The position numbers were made by a program, and so were the translations under genes. Below, one piece after another: positions 35,165 through 45,427 of a stretch of 64,000 nt of DNA. Below the pieces are notes generated by a model. It saw nothing but the letters and a program-made list of their open reading frames with translations, ran no database searches and was not told where the DNA came from. Each line of letters opens with the position of its first letter. Position 1 is the stretch's first letter. This stretch comes from Opitutaceae bacterium EW11. GTDB lineage: Bacteria; Verrucomicrobiota; Verrucomicrobiia; Opitutales; Opitutaceae. The stretch spans positions 310,001-374,000 of the forward strand of contig QAYY01000013.1 in assembly GCA_003054665.1 (NCBI GenBank), given 5' to 3'.

Positions 35165-36694
35165 ATGAAAAACTTCTACATCACGACCGCCATCGACTAC
35201 GTGAACGGGTCACCACACCTCGGCCATGCGTACGAAAAGGTGCTGACCGACGTCATCGCCCGGTTTCGTCGGATGATGGGAGACCGCGTACATTTCCTCA
35301 CTGGTGTCGATGAGCACGGGCAGAAGATTCAGCAGAGTGCTCGGAAGAGCGGGAAGCCGCCGCAGCAGTTCGTCGACGAGGTATCGGAGGAATTCCGCGA
35401 GATGTGCCGGAAACTGAATATCTCCAACGACGATTTCATCCGAACCACCGAGCCGCGCCACAAAAAGGTCGTCCGCGATATTCTCCAGAAGCTCTACGAC
35501 GCCGGCGAAATCTACAAAGCCGAGTACAAGGGTTTCTACAGCACGCGCCAGGAGCAGTTTCTCCAGGAGAAAGATCGCAATCCCGACGGCACGTGGCCCG
35601 AGATCTTCGGCGAGGTGACGGAGATCACCGAGAGCAACTACTTCTTCCGGCTTCAGAAATACCAGGATTGGCTGATCTCGTATCTCAACGAGAACGACAG
35701 TTTCGTTTTCCCGCGCTACCGCCAGAAGCAAGTCCTCGAGTTCCTCTCCGAGCCGCTAAACGATCTTTGCATCTCCCGGCCCAAGGAGCGGCTTGAATGG
35801 GGCATCCCGCTGCCGTTCGACGAGAACTTCGTCACGTACGTCTGGTTCGACGCGCTCCTCAACTACTACTCGGCCGTGGTCGACAAGCCGGGCGTCTGGC
35901 CGGCCGATTTTCACGTGATCGGAAAGGACATTCTTGTCCCGCCGCACGCTGTCTACTGGCCGATCATGCTTCGCGCCGCCGGCTTGCCTCCGCCGAAAGC
36001 GCTGCTCGCCCATGGGTGGTGGTCGATCAACGGGGCGAAGATGTCCAAGAGCACCGGCAACTTCGTGGAGCCGATCCAGTTTGCGAATACCTACGGCGCC
36101 GACGCGCTGCGCTATTTCCTCATTCGCGAGATGAGCGTGGGGCAGGACAGCGACTTTTCGCAGCAACAATTCCTGGCCCGGTACAACGCCGAACTCGCCA
36201 ACAACCTGGGCAATCTCGTCAACCGCACGCTCAACATGACGAACCGGTTCGGTGGGGGAGTCATTCCCGCGGCCGAGGCGCCGCAGGATGCCGAACGCGA
36301 GCTGCAGGCGCTCTGGAACAAGACGCGCGACGAGGCGATTTCGCTCTGCGAGGGGTTCCAGTTCCACATCGGGCTCGAGCGGACGTTCGCCTTCATCACC
36401 GCCACCAACGGCTACATCGAGAAACGCGCTCCATGGAAGCTGGGCAAATCGACCGTTCCCGAGGACCAGGCTTTGCTCCGTCTTTCTCTGGCCACCATGG
36501 CGGAAGCGTTGCGCTGCGGCGTGAGCCTGCTGCAGGCGGTGATGCCGGAGACCACGCAGAAGATCTACGGCGTTCTCGGACATACGCCGGGCGCGGTTTG
36601 GAAGGAGGAACTCGTCTGGGGCGATCGTTTGTCCGGCAAGAAGGTCGCCGAAACCGCGATCCTTTTCCCGCGCCCGCAAACGGAGAAAAAATGA
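35165..36694 (+). CDS. metG: Methionine--tRNA ligase (short, zinc-less type)
   Basis: Charges tRNA-Met. The 509-residue class I enzyme opens with FYITTAIDYVNGSPHLGHAYEKVL (HIGH-like HLGH) and has the KMSKSTGN loop near 300. The connective peptide region reads YKGFYSTRQEQFLQEKD, without the CxxC zinc knuckles of the longer E. coli type, and no C-terminal tRNA-binding extension is present. The ATG at 35165 gives the usual N terminus; the frame upstream is open and was rejected. menF follows on the same strand after 70 bases. Confidence 0.96.
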   Translation: MKNFYITTAIDYVNGSPHLGHAYEKVLTDVIARFRRMMGDRVHFLTGVDEHGQKIQQSARKSGKPPQQFVDEVSEEFREMCRKLNISNDDFIRTTEPRHKKVVRDILQKLYDAGEIYKAEYKGFYSTRQEQFLQEKDRNPDGTWPEIFGEVTEITESNYFFRLQKYQDWLISYLNENDSFVFPRYRQKQVLEFLSEPLNDLCISRPKERLEWGIPLPFDENFVTYVWFDALLNYYSAVVDKPGVWPADFHVIGKDILVPPHAVYWPIMLRAAGLPPPKALLAHGWWSINGAKMSKSTGNFVEPIQFANTYGADALRYFLIREMSVGQDSDFSQQQFLARYNAELANNLGNLVNRTLNMTNRFGGGVIPAAEAPQDAERELQALWNKTRDEAISLCEGFQFHIGLERTFAFITATNGYIEKRAPWKLGKSTVPEDQALLRLSLATMAEALRCGVSLLQAVMPETTQKIYGVLGHTPGAVWKEELVWGDRLSGKKVAETAILFPRPQTEKK

Positions 36695-36764
36695 AGCGCC
36701 GCGCGGTTGGCCCGGAGCTGCGTTGGGGCCGCTTCGTCCCGCTGGCTGCCTGGTTTCTCGTTCC

Positions 36765-38189
36765 ATGACGATTCTGCCGCTAGATCCCCGAGAGAACGAA
36801 ACGCCCGAGGCACTCTTTCGCTTTCTCTCGGAGTGTCAGGCTGTAGCCGTCAGAAAACGCCACGCTCAACTGGTCAGTATCTCGCTCGAGGTCGAATCGC
36901 TCGATCCGCTGGCCGTTCTGGAGTCGATCTTCGAGGCCGGTGAGCAGCATTTTTATGTCGAGCAGCCGGCCAACGGTTTGGCGGTGGCCGGGGCGGAGGC
37001 GGTTCTTTCCTTCTCCGCCAATGGACCGGGGCGCTTCGCGGCCTGCCAGCAGTTCGTCGACGAGGCTTTGGCCAACGCGCTCGCGGTCGGGGATCTGGCC
37101 TCTCCGTTTTCCGGTCCGCATTTCTTCCACGCGTTTTCTTTTTTCAACGACGTCGGAGGCACCGAGCCGTTCTCCGCTGCGACCGTCTTTGTGCCCCGTT
37201 GGCAGGTGGCGACTCGCGAAGGGCGCACGACGGCGGTGGCGAACCTCTCGATTGACGCAGCGAGCCCTCTCGAACTATTGGCCGAACGCATCTGGCGCGC
37301 CCGAAAGAAATTTGCCCGATTCGAATACTCCGCGCCGGGTTTCAGACCTGCTTCGAAGCCGGCCGCCATTTCCGTAGCGGATGTCCTCGCGCCCGGGGCC
37401 TACGAAGCGTCCGTCGCCGCGGCAGTCCGCCGGATCGCGGCGGGAGAGTTTCAAAAGATCGTCCTCGCCCGGGCTCGGGATCTGACCGCGGACGATGCCT
37501 TCCACCCACTGCAGGTTCTCAATGGTCTTCGGCAGCGCTACGCGGACTGCTACAGCTTCTCCTTCGCGAACGGAAAAGGGCAGAGTCTGATTGGCGCGAG
37601 TCCGGAGCGCTTGGTCGAGGTCCGCTCCGGAACGATTTCGACGGAGGCGCTCGCGGGCTCCGCGCGTCGAGGTGCTTCGGCGAGCGAGGACGCGGCTCTC
37701 GGTTCGGGACTGCTCCGCAGCGAAAAGGACTTGGCCGAGCATGCCTATGTCGTGCAGGCGATCCGGCGAAGACTGGCTCCGCTGGGCATCGATCCGACGA
37801 TTCCCCCGCGCCCCGTTCTCAAGCGGTTGGCCAACGTCCAACACCTTCAGACGCCGTTCCGCGCCGCATTGCCGGCCAGTGTGCGGTTGCTCGATGTCCT
37901 GGCTGAACTGCATCCGACACCTGCCGTCGGCGGCTCGCCGCGCGAGCAGGCGCTCAACGGAATCCGAGAACTGGAAACGTTTCCGCGCGGGCTCTATGCG
38001 GGCTCGGTCGGCTGGCTGGATTCACGAGGCGAGGGAGAGTTTTTTGTGGCGCTCCGCTCGGCGCTTGTCGACGGCGCGCAGGCCCGCATTTACGCCGGTG
38101 CCGGAATCGTCGACGGTTCGCAGCCGGAGCAGGAGCTTGCCGAAACGGAGCTCAAGTTCCGCGCGCTGCAGGACGCCTTGACGGCCTGA
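36765..38189 (+). CDS. menF: Isochorismate synthase
   Basis: Converts chorismate to isochorismate, the entry step of classical menaquinone synthesis. The 474-residue protein has a variable N-terminal half and the conserved chorismate-binding core in the C-terminal half: GEFQKIVLARARDL, SFSFANGKGQSLIGASPERLVEV, TEALAGSARRGAS, LHPTPAVGGSPREQAL and FPRGLYAGSVGWLD, ending RIYAGAGIVDGSQPEQELAETELK. menD lies 19 bases downstream, which favours MenF over a siderophore-type EntC or a salicylate synthase. Confidence 0.93.
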   Translation: MTILPLDPRENETPEALFRFLSECQAVAVRKRHAQLVSISLEVESLDPLAVLESIFEAGEQHFYVEQPANGLAVAGAEAVLSFSANGPGRFAACQQFVDEALANALAVGDLASPFSGPHFFHAFSFFNDVGGTEPFSAATVFVPRWQVATREGRTTAVANLSIDAASPLELLAERIWRARKKFARFEYSAPGFRPASKPAAISVADVLAPGAYEASVAAAVRRIAAGEFQKIVLARARDLTADDAFHPLQVLNGLRQRYADCYSFSFANGKGQSLIGASPERLVEVRSGTISTEALAGSARRGASASEDAALGSGLLRSEKDLAEHAYVVQAIRRRLAPLGIDPTIPPRPVLKRLANVQHLQTPFRAALPASVRLLDVLAELHPTPAVGGSPREQALNGIRELETFPRGLYAGSVGWLDSRGEGEFFVALRSALVDGAQARIYAGAGIVDGSQPEQELAETELKFRALQDALTA

Positions 38190-38208
38190 CGGACAAACGT
38201 GCCGCGTA

Positions 38209-40005
38209 GTGCAGCCAAGAAAAGAAGGCTCGGGATTTCCGAAGGATTCGTATTCATTGGCGGGCAATTTCCCCGTGGCGCTCGACTTCCGAAATACGAA
38301 CTCGCTTTGGTGTAGTGTGATGGCGGAGACGCTGGCTCGTTGCGGCGTCGACCGGGCGGTGGTGTCTCCCGGTTCGCGGTCCACTCCCTTGACGATGGCG
38401 TTGGTGGCGAATCCGGTCATTGAGGCGATTCCCGTGCTCGACGAGCGATCGGCCGCCTTTTTTGCCCTCGGACTGGCGAAACAGCGCCGCTCGCCGACCG
38501 TGCTGGTCTGCACGTCCGGCACCGCCGGCGCCAACTATTTCCCGGCGGTGATCGAGGCGCATGAGAGCGGAGTGCCGCTGATCGTCATCACGGCGGATCG
38601 TCCCCCGGAAATGCGCGAATGCGCGTCAGGCCAGACGATTGATCAGCTTCGTCTCTTTGGTGCGCACGTGGCGTGGTTCCACGAGTTGGCCGTGCCGGAG
38701 CCGTCGCTCTCGCTGTTGCGGTACCTCCGCCAGACCGTTGCTCACGCGTGTGAACGTTCCGCAGCCGGCCCCGTGCATCTCAACGCTCCGTTCAGGGATC
38801 CGCTTGCGCCGGTGGAGGACGCCTCGGCAAAGGCGCTCGAGAGCAGCCTCGATGTTCCGTTTTTCGCCCACCTGCGCAAAGCGGAGGCGCCGGCGAGCGC
38901 GACAGTATTCTTGCAGCGACCGACGACCGCGCGCGGAGTGATTGTGGCCGGACCCGAAAGCCCTCCCGACCCGAAGAACTACGCGGAAACGATCGTGCGG
39001 CTCGCGGAGGGGCTCCAATGGCCGATCCTCGCGGATGCTCTGTCACCGGTGCGGCGCTACGCGCCCAGGAACGATTACGTGGTGGCGGCGTACGATGCGA
39101 TTCTCCGATCCACGGCGGTTGCGAGGCACCTTTGTCCGAAATCGGTCTTGTGCCTCGGAGGTTGGCCGACGAGCAAGGTGCTTCGCTCCTGGATCGACGA
39201 GTCTGGGGCGGAGATCGCGCTCGTGAGCCCGCGTTGCGAGAACCGCGATGCGTTGCACGGACGAACCCGGCATATTTCGGCATCGGCCGAGCAACTGGCG
39301 GCGGCCGGAGAAGGGATCGGCGACGGGAGTTATCTGCTCGATTGGCGCCGGTGCGAGGAGCGAGCGCAGTCCGTGTTTGAGAGGGAACTCAAGACCGACG
39401 AGAGGGTGGAGCCGCGGATCGCACGGGAACTGGCGGCCCTGCTACCGGCCGGCACGCCTCTGTTTGTCGCGAGCAGCATGCCGATTCGCGACGTCGAATA
39501 CGTCTGGCCGGTCACGTCGAACGGCGTGCAGCTGCACTTCAGCCGGGGAGCGAACGGCATCGATGGCACACTCTCCACCGCCTTGGGCGTGGCGCACGGT
39601 GGGGCGCCCGCGGTTCTTCTGACCGGCGATCTGGCCCTGCTGCACGACACGAATGGTTTTCTCCTCCGCTCGAAGCTCCGCGGCAGTCTCACCGTAGTCC
39701 TGGTGAACAACCGCGGCGGCGGCATCTTTCAGCATTTGCCCGTGGCGCAGTTTGACCCGCCCTTCGAGGAGTACTTTGCGACGCCGCAGGACGTGGACTT
39801 TTCCAAGCTGTGCTCGGCGTACGGAGTTCAGCACGTCGCGATCGCGACGTGGGAACAATTCGCCGAAGCTCTCGGCCAACTCCCTCAGACCGGTATCCGC
39901 GTTTTGGAGATACGGACCGACCGGAAACGTGACGTTGCTTTCCGAAAGTCGCTTTTCGCCAAGGCGGCCGCGGAGGCCGAACAGGGACTCGGCGACCAGC
40001 GTTAA
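38209..40005 (+). CDS. menD: 2-succinyl-5-enolpyruvyl-6-hydroxy-3-cyclohexene-1-carboxylate synthase
   Basis: A ThDP enzyme that joins isochorismate and 2-oxoglutarate in menaquinone synthesis. It has 598 residues. The N-terminal pyrimidine domain carries VSPGSRSTPLTMAL, LVCTSGTAGANYFPAVIEA and ITADRPPEMRECASGQTIDQ. The C-terminal ThDP motif is GDLALLHDTNGFLL followed by VVLVNNRGGGIF. The start used is GTG at 38209. A TTG at 38257 has a better-placed AAGGA-like sequence and is a real alternative, shortening the protein by 16 residues. menF is just upstream; kup interrupts the strand before menB. Confidence 0.95.
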   Translation: MQPRKEGSGFPKDSYSLAGNFPVALDFRNTNSLWCSVMAETLARCGVDRAVVSPGSRSTPLTMALVANPVIEAIPVLDERSAAFFALGLAKQRRSPTVLVCTSGTAGANYFPAVIEAHESGVPLIVITADRPPEMRECASGQTIDQLRLFGAHVAWFHELAVPEPSLSLLRYLRQTVAHACERSAAGPVHLNAPFRDPLAPVEDASAKALESSLDVPFFAHLRKAEAPASATVFLQRPTTARGVIVAGPESPPDPKNYAETIVRLAEGLQWPILADALSPVRRYAPRNDYVVAAYDAILRSTAVARHLCPKSVLCLGGWPTSKVLRSWIDESGAEIALVSPRCENRDALHGRTRHISASAEQLAAAGEGIGDGSYLLDWRRCEERAQSVFERELKTDERVEPRIARELAALLPAGTPLFVASSMPIRDVEYVWPVTSNGVQLHFSRGANGIDGTLSTALGVAHGGAPAVLLTGDLALLHDTNGFLLRSKLRGSLTVVLVNNRGGGIFQHLPVAQFDPPFEEYFATPQDVDFSKLCSAYGVQHVAIATWEQFAEALGQLPQTGIRVLEIRTDRKRDVAFRKSLFAKAAAEAEQGLGDQR

Positions 40006-40060
40006 CCCAGTTCAGGGAACCGCCGGGCGGGGGATAACCCGCGCCGTTGGCCGAGAAACG

Positions 40061-41956
40061 TTACAACTGAACCGGCAGACCGATCTCGATGATCTGTGTC
40101 GGCAGGATCTTGTAGTAGTCCTTCACTGGCGTCGCGTTGCGGCTGAGGAACGCGTAAAGACGTTTCTGCCAGTCCCACATCCGCGCGTTGCCGCCGGTGA
40201 TGATCATCTCGCGGTTGAAAAAATAGGTGGTAGCGGCCGGATTGATCGGTACGCCTCGACCGCGGACCCTCTCGACCAGGTCGCTGACGTCGGGCGACTC
40301 CATGTATCCGTAGCGGCCGATCGCGCGCCAGACACCTTCGCCGAGTTCCTCGACCGTCAGGCGTTCCTGGTCCGGGACCTGCGGAACTTCGGACGTCGAA
40401 ATCGTCAGCAACACCACGGTCTGCTGCAGGCACTTGTTGGCCTTGAGGTGGTGGAGCAGGGCGAGCGGCGTTCCCTTGGGCGTAGCAACCATGAACACGG
40501 CGCTTCCGGGCACGCGGGTGATCGACTTGCTCTTCGCGACGCTGGACAGCTCGAGTTCCGTGATGGCGCCGCCGTAGACCTTGTCCTGGATCTCGTTTCG
40601 TCCGCTCTTCCAGGTGTGCATGACGGCGAGCACACCCACGCCGATCGCCAGGGGTAGCCAGCCGCCGTCGGAGATCTTGTGGATGTTCGCGCTGAACAGG
40701 GCCAGATCCACGGCCATGAACGCCGTGCAGAGCGTCAGCGCTCTGGTGCGGGACCATCGCCAGACACGCCGGGTGACTTGGTAGAATGCGAAGGTCGTCA
40801 CCGCCATCGTCCCTGTCACCGCAATCCCGTACGCGGCGGCCAGGCCGGCGCTGGAACGGAATTCGAGCACGATCCAGACCGTGCCGATTGCGAGGCACCA
40901 GTTGACCAACGGCACGTAAATCTGACCCTCCTGCTCGGCGCTCGTATGAAGGATCCGGAGACGGGGAAAATAGCCCAGCTGGATCGCCTGGCGGGTGAGC
41001 GAGAACGTTCCGGAAATCAATGCCTGGCTCGCAATCACGGCGGCGGCAATGGAGAGCCCGACCAGGCACAGCCTCGCCGGCCCGGCCGGGGCGAGGGCGA
41101 AAAACGGGTTGGCGGTTTCCTCGGGGTGGGCGAGAGCCTGAGCCCCCTGGCCAAAGTAATTCAGCACCAGGGCTGGAGCGACGATGAACGCCCAGCTTCG
41201 TGCGATGTAGCGACGCCCGAAGTGTCCCATGTCGGCGTAGAGCGCTTCCGCACCGGTGATCGTGAGGACGATCGCGCCGAGGATCGCCGCCGCTTTGCCC
41301 GGATGCAGAACCAGCAGCTGCAATCCGTAGACTGGGTTCAAAGCGTGAAAGATCTGAGGCGTATCCCAAAGATGGTACGCGCCCAGCACGCCGAGCGTGC
41401 AGAACCACACCAGCATGACGGGGCCAAAAACGCGCCCGATCGCGTGTGTGCCCTTCGCCTGGAAGAGAAAGAGCAACGCGAGGATCAGCACGGTGATCGG
41501 CACGACGTAAGGTTCAAAGCGCGGACTGAAGTCCTTGAAGCCCTCCGCGGCACCGAGCACGGAGATCGCGGGGGTGATGACGCCGTCGCCGTAGAGCAGC
41601 GCGGCTCCCGCAAGCACGATCATCGTGGCCAGTCCGAGACCTCGGTTGCGATCGGTCGCGTCCTGACGGCGAAAGGCTAGCGCCAGCAAAGCGAAAATGC
41701 CGCCTTCGCCTCGGTTGTCGGCTCGGGTGACGCAAGAAACGTACTTCACCGACACGACAAACATGAGCGCCCAGAAAACCAAAGAGAGGATGCCCAGGAT
41801 GCCCTCCGTCCGATCCATGATCGGAAGTTGCGCCAGGCACTCGCGCATGCCGTAGAGCGGACTCGTGCCGATATCGCCGAACACGACCCCCAGGGCACCG
41901 ACGTAGAGCGCAGTGCGTATGCCCTTTTCTTGAGAGGTGATCGGTGCTTCCGACAT
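40061..41956 (-). CDS. kup: Potassium uptake protein Kup
   Basis: A proton-coupled K+ importer of the KUP/HAK family. The 631-residue protein has about twelve transmembrane helices followed by a cytosolic C-terminal domain of roughly 170 residues. Family blocks include GVVFGDIGTSPLYGMRE near residue 24, DNRGEGGIFALLAL, LYGDGVITPAISVLGA and GTHAIGRVFGPVMLVWF. It lies on the strand opposite menD and menB, converging on menD and divergent from menB, with 110 bases of shared promoter space. A kdpD-type regulator or riboswitch was not seen. Confidence 0.96.
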   Translation of the reverse strand: MSEAPITSQEKGIRTALYVGALGVVFGDIGTSPLYGMRECLAQLPIMDRTEGILGILSLVFWALMFVVSVKYVSCVTRADNRGEGGIFALLALAFRRQDATDRNRGLGLATMIVLAGAALLYGDGVITPAISVLGAAEGFKDFSPRFEPYVVPITVLILALLFLFQAKGTHAIGRVFGPVMLVWFCTLGVLGAYHLWDTPQIFHALNPVYGLQLLVLHPGKAAAILGAIVLTITGAEALYADMGHFGRRYIARSWAFIVAPALVLNYFGQGAQALAHPEETANPFFALAPAGPARLCLVGLSIAAAVIASQALISGTFSLTRQAIQLGYFPRLRILHTSAEQEGQIYVPLVNWCLAIGTVWIVLEFRSSAGLAAAYGIAVTGTMAVTTFAFYQVTRRVWRWSRTRALTLCTAFMAVDLALFSANIHKISDGGWLPLAIGVGVLAVMHTWKSGRNEIQDKVYGGAITELELSSVAKSKSITRVPGSAVFMVATPKGTPLALLHHLKANKCLQQTVVLLTISTSEVPQVPDQERLTVEELGEGVWRAIGRYGYMESPDVSDLVERVRGRGVPINPAATTYFFNREMIITGGNARMWDWQKRLYAFLSRNATPVKDYYKILPTQIIEIGLPVQL

Positions 41957-42066
41957 GGACGCCTAGAGATTCGAGGCACAGCCTCGTGGCTCCAAGTCGT
42001 TTCGCAAGTCTGGGAAAATTTGGTTGCCATTGACCTACCGCCGGTTCTGCGCTCCGTTCGCCCGCC

Positions 42067-42903
42067 ATGAGCGCAATCGTTTGGAAGACAGCCAAGACCT
42101 ACACCGACATTCTCTATCAGAAGGCCGACGGAGTCGCCAAAGTGACAATCAACCGGCCGGAAAAACGCAACGCGTTCCGCCCGAAGACGGTTTTCGAAAT
42201 GTACGACGCGTTCATCGACGCCCGGGAGGACCCGTCCGTCGGAGTCGTGCTGCTGACGGGGGCGGGGCCTCACACGGACGGCAAATATGCGTTCTGCTCG
42301 GGCGGCGATCAGACGGTCCGCGGCCACGCGGGATACGTCGGGGAAGATGGGGTGCCGAGGCTGAACGTGCTCGACCTCCAAAAACTGATCCGCTCGATGC
42401 CGAAGGTCGTGATCGCGTTGGTCGCCGGCTACGCGATCGGCGGCGGCCATGTCCTCCACATCGTGTGCGACCTGACGATTGCGGCCGACAACGGGATCTT
42501 CGGCCAAGTCGGGCCACGGATGGGAAGCTTCGACGGCGGTTTCGGGTCGAGCTACCTGTCCCGGATCGTAGGCCAGAAAAAGGCCCGGGAAATCTGGTAT
42601 CTTTGCCGGCAGTACACCGCGCAGCAGGCGCTCGAGATGGGATTGGTGAACGCCGTGGTCCCGGTTCAGCAGCTCGAAGAGGAAGGCGTCAAATGGGCCC
42701 GGGAGATCCTCGGCCACAGCCCGTTGGCCATCCGCTGCCTGAAGAGCGCCTTTAACGCCGACGTCGATGGCCAGTCGGGCATCCAGGAGCTCTCGGGTAA
42801 CGCCACGCTGCTGTATTACATGACGGAGGAGGCGAAGGAGTTCCACCGGGCGCAGCAGGAGAAGCGGAAACCGGACGCGCGCAAGTTCCCTTGGCTGCCG
42901 TAG
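42067..42903 (+). CDS. menB: 1,4-dihydroxy-2-naphthoyl-CoA synthase
   Basis: A crotonase-fold enzyme that closes the second ring of the naphthoquinone from O-succinylbenzoyl-CoA. The 278-residue protein has [70 protein letters not shown] and a C terminus ending [12 protein letters not shown], all MenB signatures. It lies beyond kup, in the same direction as menF and menD. menC, menE and menH are not in the window. Confidence 0.96.
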   Translation: MSAIVWKTAKTYTDILYQKADGVAKVTINRPEKRNAFRPKTVFEMYDAFIDAREDPSVGVVLLTGAGPHTDGKYAFCSGGDQTVRGHAGYVGEDGVPRLNVLDLQKLIRSMPKVVIALVAGYAIGGGHVLHIVCDLTIAADNGIFGQVGPRMGSFDGGFGSSYLSRIVGQKKAREIWYLCRQYTAQQALEMGLVNAVVPVQQLEEEGVKWAREILGHSPLAIRCLKSAFNADVDGQSGIQELSGNATLLYYMTEEAKEFHRAQQEKRKPDARKFPWLP

Positions 42904-42966
42904 AACCAGGGCCGTCGGCGAGGCCGACGCGGGGAATTCGAACGGCCGGATCTGTCCCGACCGGCA

Positions 42967-43001
42967 ACAAAAACGCCGCGAAGCCCAGGCTTTGCGGCGT
43001 G
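42967..43001 (-). terminator. Terminator after the siderophore-type TonB receptor
   Basis: On the minus strand ACGCCGCAAAGCC pairs with GGCTTCGCGGCGT (one mismatch) around a short loop and is followed by TTTTGTTG. It starts 24 bases beyond the receptor stop and also separates it from the converging menB. Confidence 0.85.
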
Positions 43002-43024
43002 CGATTGTCCTCAGAGCCAACGGC

Positions 43025-45427
43025 TCAGAAGCTGTAGGTGATCGATCCCTTGACGGCGCGGGGATCGCCCACGATCAGCGCCGAACGGCTGCCCGCGGCA
43101 AGGATGTAGTCCTTGTCGAAGAGGTTCGAGATCTGGATCTGCGCTTTCCAGTCCTTCGCCTTGTAGCTGAAGCCCAGGTTCCAGAGAATCCGACCGGCGA
43201 CGAAGAAGGTCGGCTGCGCCGGAATGAACTCGCCGTTGATGGGGGCCGTGGTGGTGAACCCGGAGGCGTTGTCGCCCGCGACGTCGCTCTTGTAGTCGAC
43301 GCCGACATTCACGCCGAAGCCCTTGAGCAGTCCCTCGGTGAACCGGTAGTCGGCATAGGCCGCTCCGGCCTGATCGGGGGTTCCGCGCACGCGGGTCTCG
43401 GTGATCGGCTGGCGCATCTTGAATTTCGTGTAGTTGCCGAGAAGCGTCAGGTTCTTGTTCACGGCGTAGGTAAGTTCAAACTCCCAGCCGGAGGAGTTGA
43501 GGTCCAGGTAGAGCGAAGACGGAAGCTTCGCGGCTTCGTCGAATTTTCCCTCGGCGACCAGCTTGTAGTATTCGCTGTTCGTCGTGGGGTAGTTCTTCTG
43601 GACGATGTCGAAGTAGGAGAAGGATGCCGTGAGCGCGCCGTTGAGCTGGGTCGTTTTTACGCCGTACTCGTTCTGATTTCCCTCGGCGACGCGCAGCGTC
43701 GGCAGGTTGTTGCCCGCGCTCAGCGATCCCGGCATGGTGCCGCCGGATTCGTTGTATCCGTAGAAGAGCGACACCGACTTGACCGGCTTCACCACGACGC
43801 CGAGCGATTTGGCGGTGTCGGTCAGCGAATACTTCGGGTATTTCGTGCCGAGAACCGGGTCGATCGCCGTGCCCGTGGTGTCGACCCGCTTCAGGTCGCC
43901 GGAGAACCGCGAGATGCCTCCCGAGAGCTGCAAGCGTTCCTGCAGGACGGAGAAGGTCTCGTAAGCGAAGAACTGCCAGTCGTTCTGCTTCGCGGTCTTG
44001 TCCGTGCCGTTTGCCGGACCTCCGGGCGTGATCGCGGGCCACGCATAGGGCGGATAGAGAATCGAATCCAGCGCGTAGGCGTAGACCGACGGACGTGGAG
44101 CGGCCGGCCGGGACTTGAAATGCACCTTGGAATAGTTGCCTGCGAAACCGACGATCGAGGTCGACTTGAACCACGGTTGCTCGAACCGGATGGCGTAGTC
44201 GTTCTTGATGTGGGCCTCGGTGTATTCGAGGTACACGGCGCCGGCGTTCCGGGTGTATACCCAGGTGGGCCAGGGCGTGATGGGAGCGGAGGTGGACGCG
44301 AGCGTGGTTGAGTTCCAGTTCACGCCCGGTTCGTAGAGACCGGTGTACGGATTCCGGCTGCCGCCGCCGGCATTCGTCAATCCGGCGTTGGTGGCGCCTT
44401 CGTCGTCGCGAATGACGTGATCGCCCATGACGTACAGCCGCGAGGTGACGTGGTCGCCCCAGGTGGAAAGCAGCTCGCCGCTGAGGCGCTGGGTTTCGCG
44501 GCGGCGCGAATCGGAGTCGTCGCCGAACGACCAGTTGCGGGGGAGCCCGGTCGCGATGCGCGCGTAGCCGTTGCTTCCGATGCTCGGATCGATGGGCAGG
44601 CCGCCGAGGTTGAGTTCGCGGTTCAGGACGAACTCGCTCTTGAGCACCAGCGTGTGGGCCGGCGAAAGCTTGAACGAGACCGACGGGGCGATCATCCAGC
44701 CGTTCCGGTAGTTGTTTTTGATGTAGCCTTCATTTCGCCAATACGCCGCGACGAGGCGCGCCGCGATTGTGCCCTTGGCGTTCAGCACGCGGTTGAGGTC
44801 GGTGCTGATGGCGTTTCCGTAGTACTCGGCGAGTTCGAGCATGACGCTGCTCTTGTCCACCCAAAGCGGAGATTTCGTGATCGGATTCATCACGCCGCCG
44901 GGGCTTCCGCCCGGAACCAGGATCGCATTGGGCCCCTTCAGCACCTCGATGCGCTCAACATTGTATGGCGCGAGCGACATGCTGTAGCCGTCGGCGCCGG
45001 AGATGACGGAACCGTCGATGAATTCCTGCGAAACCTGGAAGCCGCGGATCTGATAGCGGTCGCCGCCGAAGGGAAGGGTGGATTCGACGATGGGCGTGAC
45101 GTATTTGGCCGCATCGAGCATGCGGAACCCCATCGCGTCGTGCATGAACTCTCCCGATACGACTGAGATCGTCTGCGGCACATCTTGTATTTGCATCGCA
45201 ATACGCGACGACGACAGCGCCTGTTGCGATTGATAGGGATTCGCCGGCTTCTCGGTGATCTCGAACTGGGGTAGATTGACAGTCTGCTCCGGCTCGGCCG
45301 TGGCGCTGGCGGTGGAAGAGGCGGTTTGCGCCTGGGCCAACGAGGCCAGGACTGCCGACGTGCAGAGCGCAGCTAACAGTCGCCGCCGGTGGTCACGGCG
45401 CGACGTGCGGTGATATGGGTCGTTCAT
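43025..45427 (-). CDS. TonB-dependent receptor, siderophore type (800 aa)
   Basis: Outer-membrane importer. Residues 1-34 are a signal peptide ending AQAQ. The plug domain contains DVPQTISVVSGEFMHDAMG, YQIRGFQVSQEFIDGSV and YNVERIEVLKGPNAILVPGGSPGGVMNPITK, the pattern of FhuE/FpvA-type ferric-siderophore receptors. The C-terminal strand ends RAVKGSITYSF. No extra N-terminal signalling domain is evident. A LacI-family regulator is transcribed divergently 527 bases away; that is an unusual partner for an iron receptor (Fur or sigma/anti-sigma being expected) and hints that the ligand may be a carbohydrate or that control is catabolic. Siderophore transport is by family only. Confidence 0.92.
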   Translation of the reverse strand: MNDPYHRTSRRDHRRRLLAALCTSAVLASLAQAQTASSTASATAEPEQTVNLPQFEITEKPANPYQSQQALSSSRIAMQIQDVPQTISVVSGEFMHDAMGFRMLDAAKYVTPIVESTLPFGGDRYQIRGFQVSQEFIDGSVISGADGYSMSLAPYNVERIEVLKGPNAILVPGGSPGGVMNPITKSPLWVDKSSVMLELAEYYGNAISTDLNRVLNAKGTIAARLVAAYWRNEGYIKNNYRNGWMIAPSVSFKLSPAHTLVLKSEFVLNRELNLGGLPIDPSIGSNGYARIATGLPRNWSFGDDSDSRRRETQRLSGELLSTWGDHVTSRLYVMGDHVIRDDEGATNAGLTNAGGGSRNPYTGLYEPGVNWNSTTLASTSAPITPWPTWVYTRNAGAVYLEYTEAHIKNDYAIRFEQPWFKSTSIVGFAGNYSKVHFKSRPAAPRPSVYAYALDSILYPPYAWPAITPGGPANGTDKTAKQNDWQFFAYETFSVLQERLQLSGGISRFSGDLKRVDTTGTAIDPVLGTKYPKYSLTDTAKSLGVVVKPVKSVSLFYGYNESGGTMPGSLSAGNNLPTLRVAEGNQNEYGVKTTQLNGALTASFSYFDIVQKNYPTTNSEYYKLVAEGKFDEAAKLPSSLYLDLNSSGWEFELTYAVNKNLTLLGNYTKFKMRQPITETRVRGTPDQAGAAYADYRFTEGLLKGFGVNVGVDYKSDVAGDNASGFTTTAPINGEFIPAQPTFFVAGRILWNLGFSYKAKDWKAQIQISNLFDKDYILAAGSRSALIVGDPRAVKGSITYSF

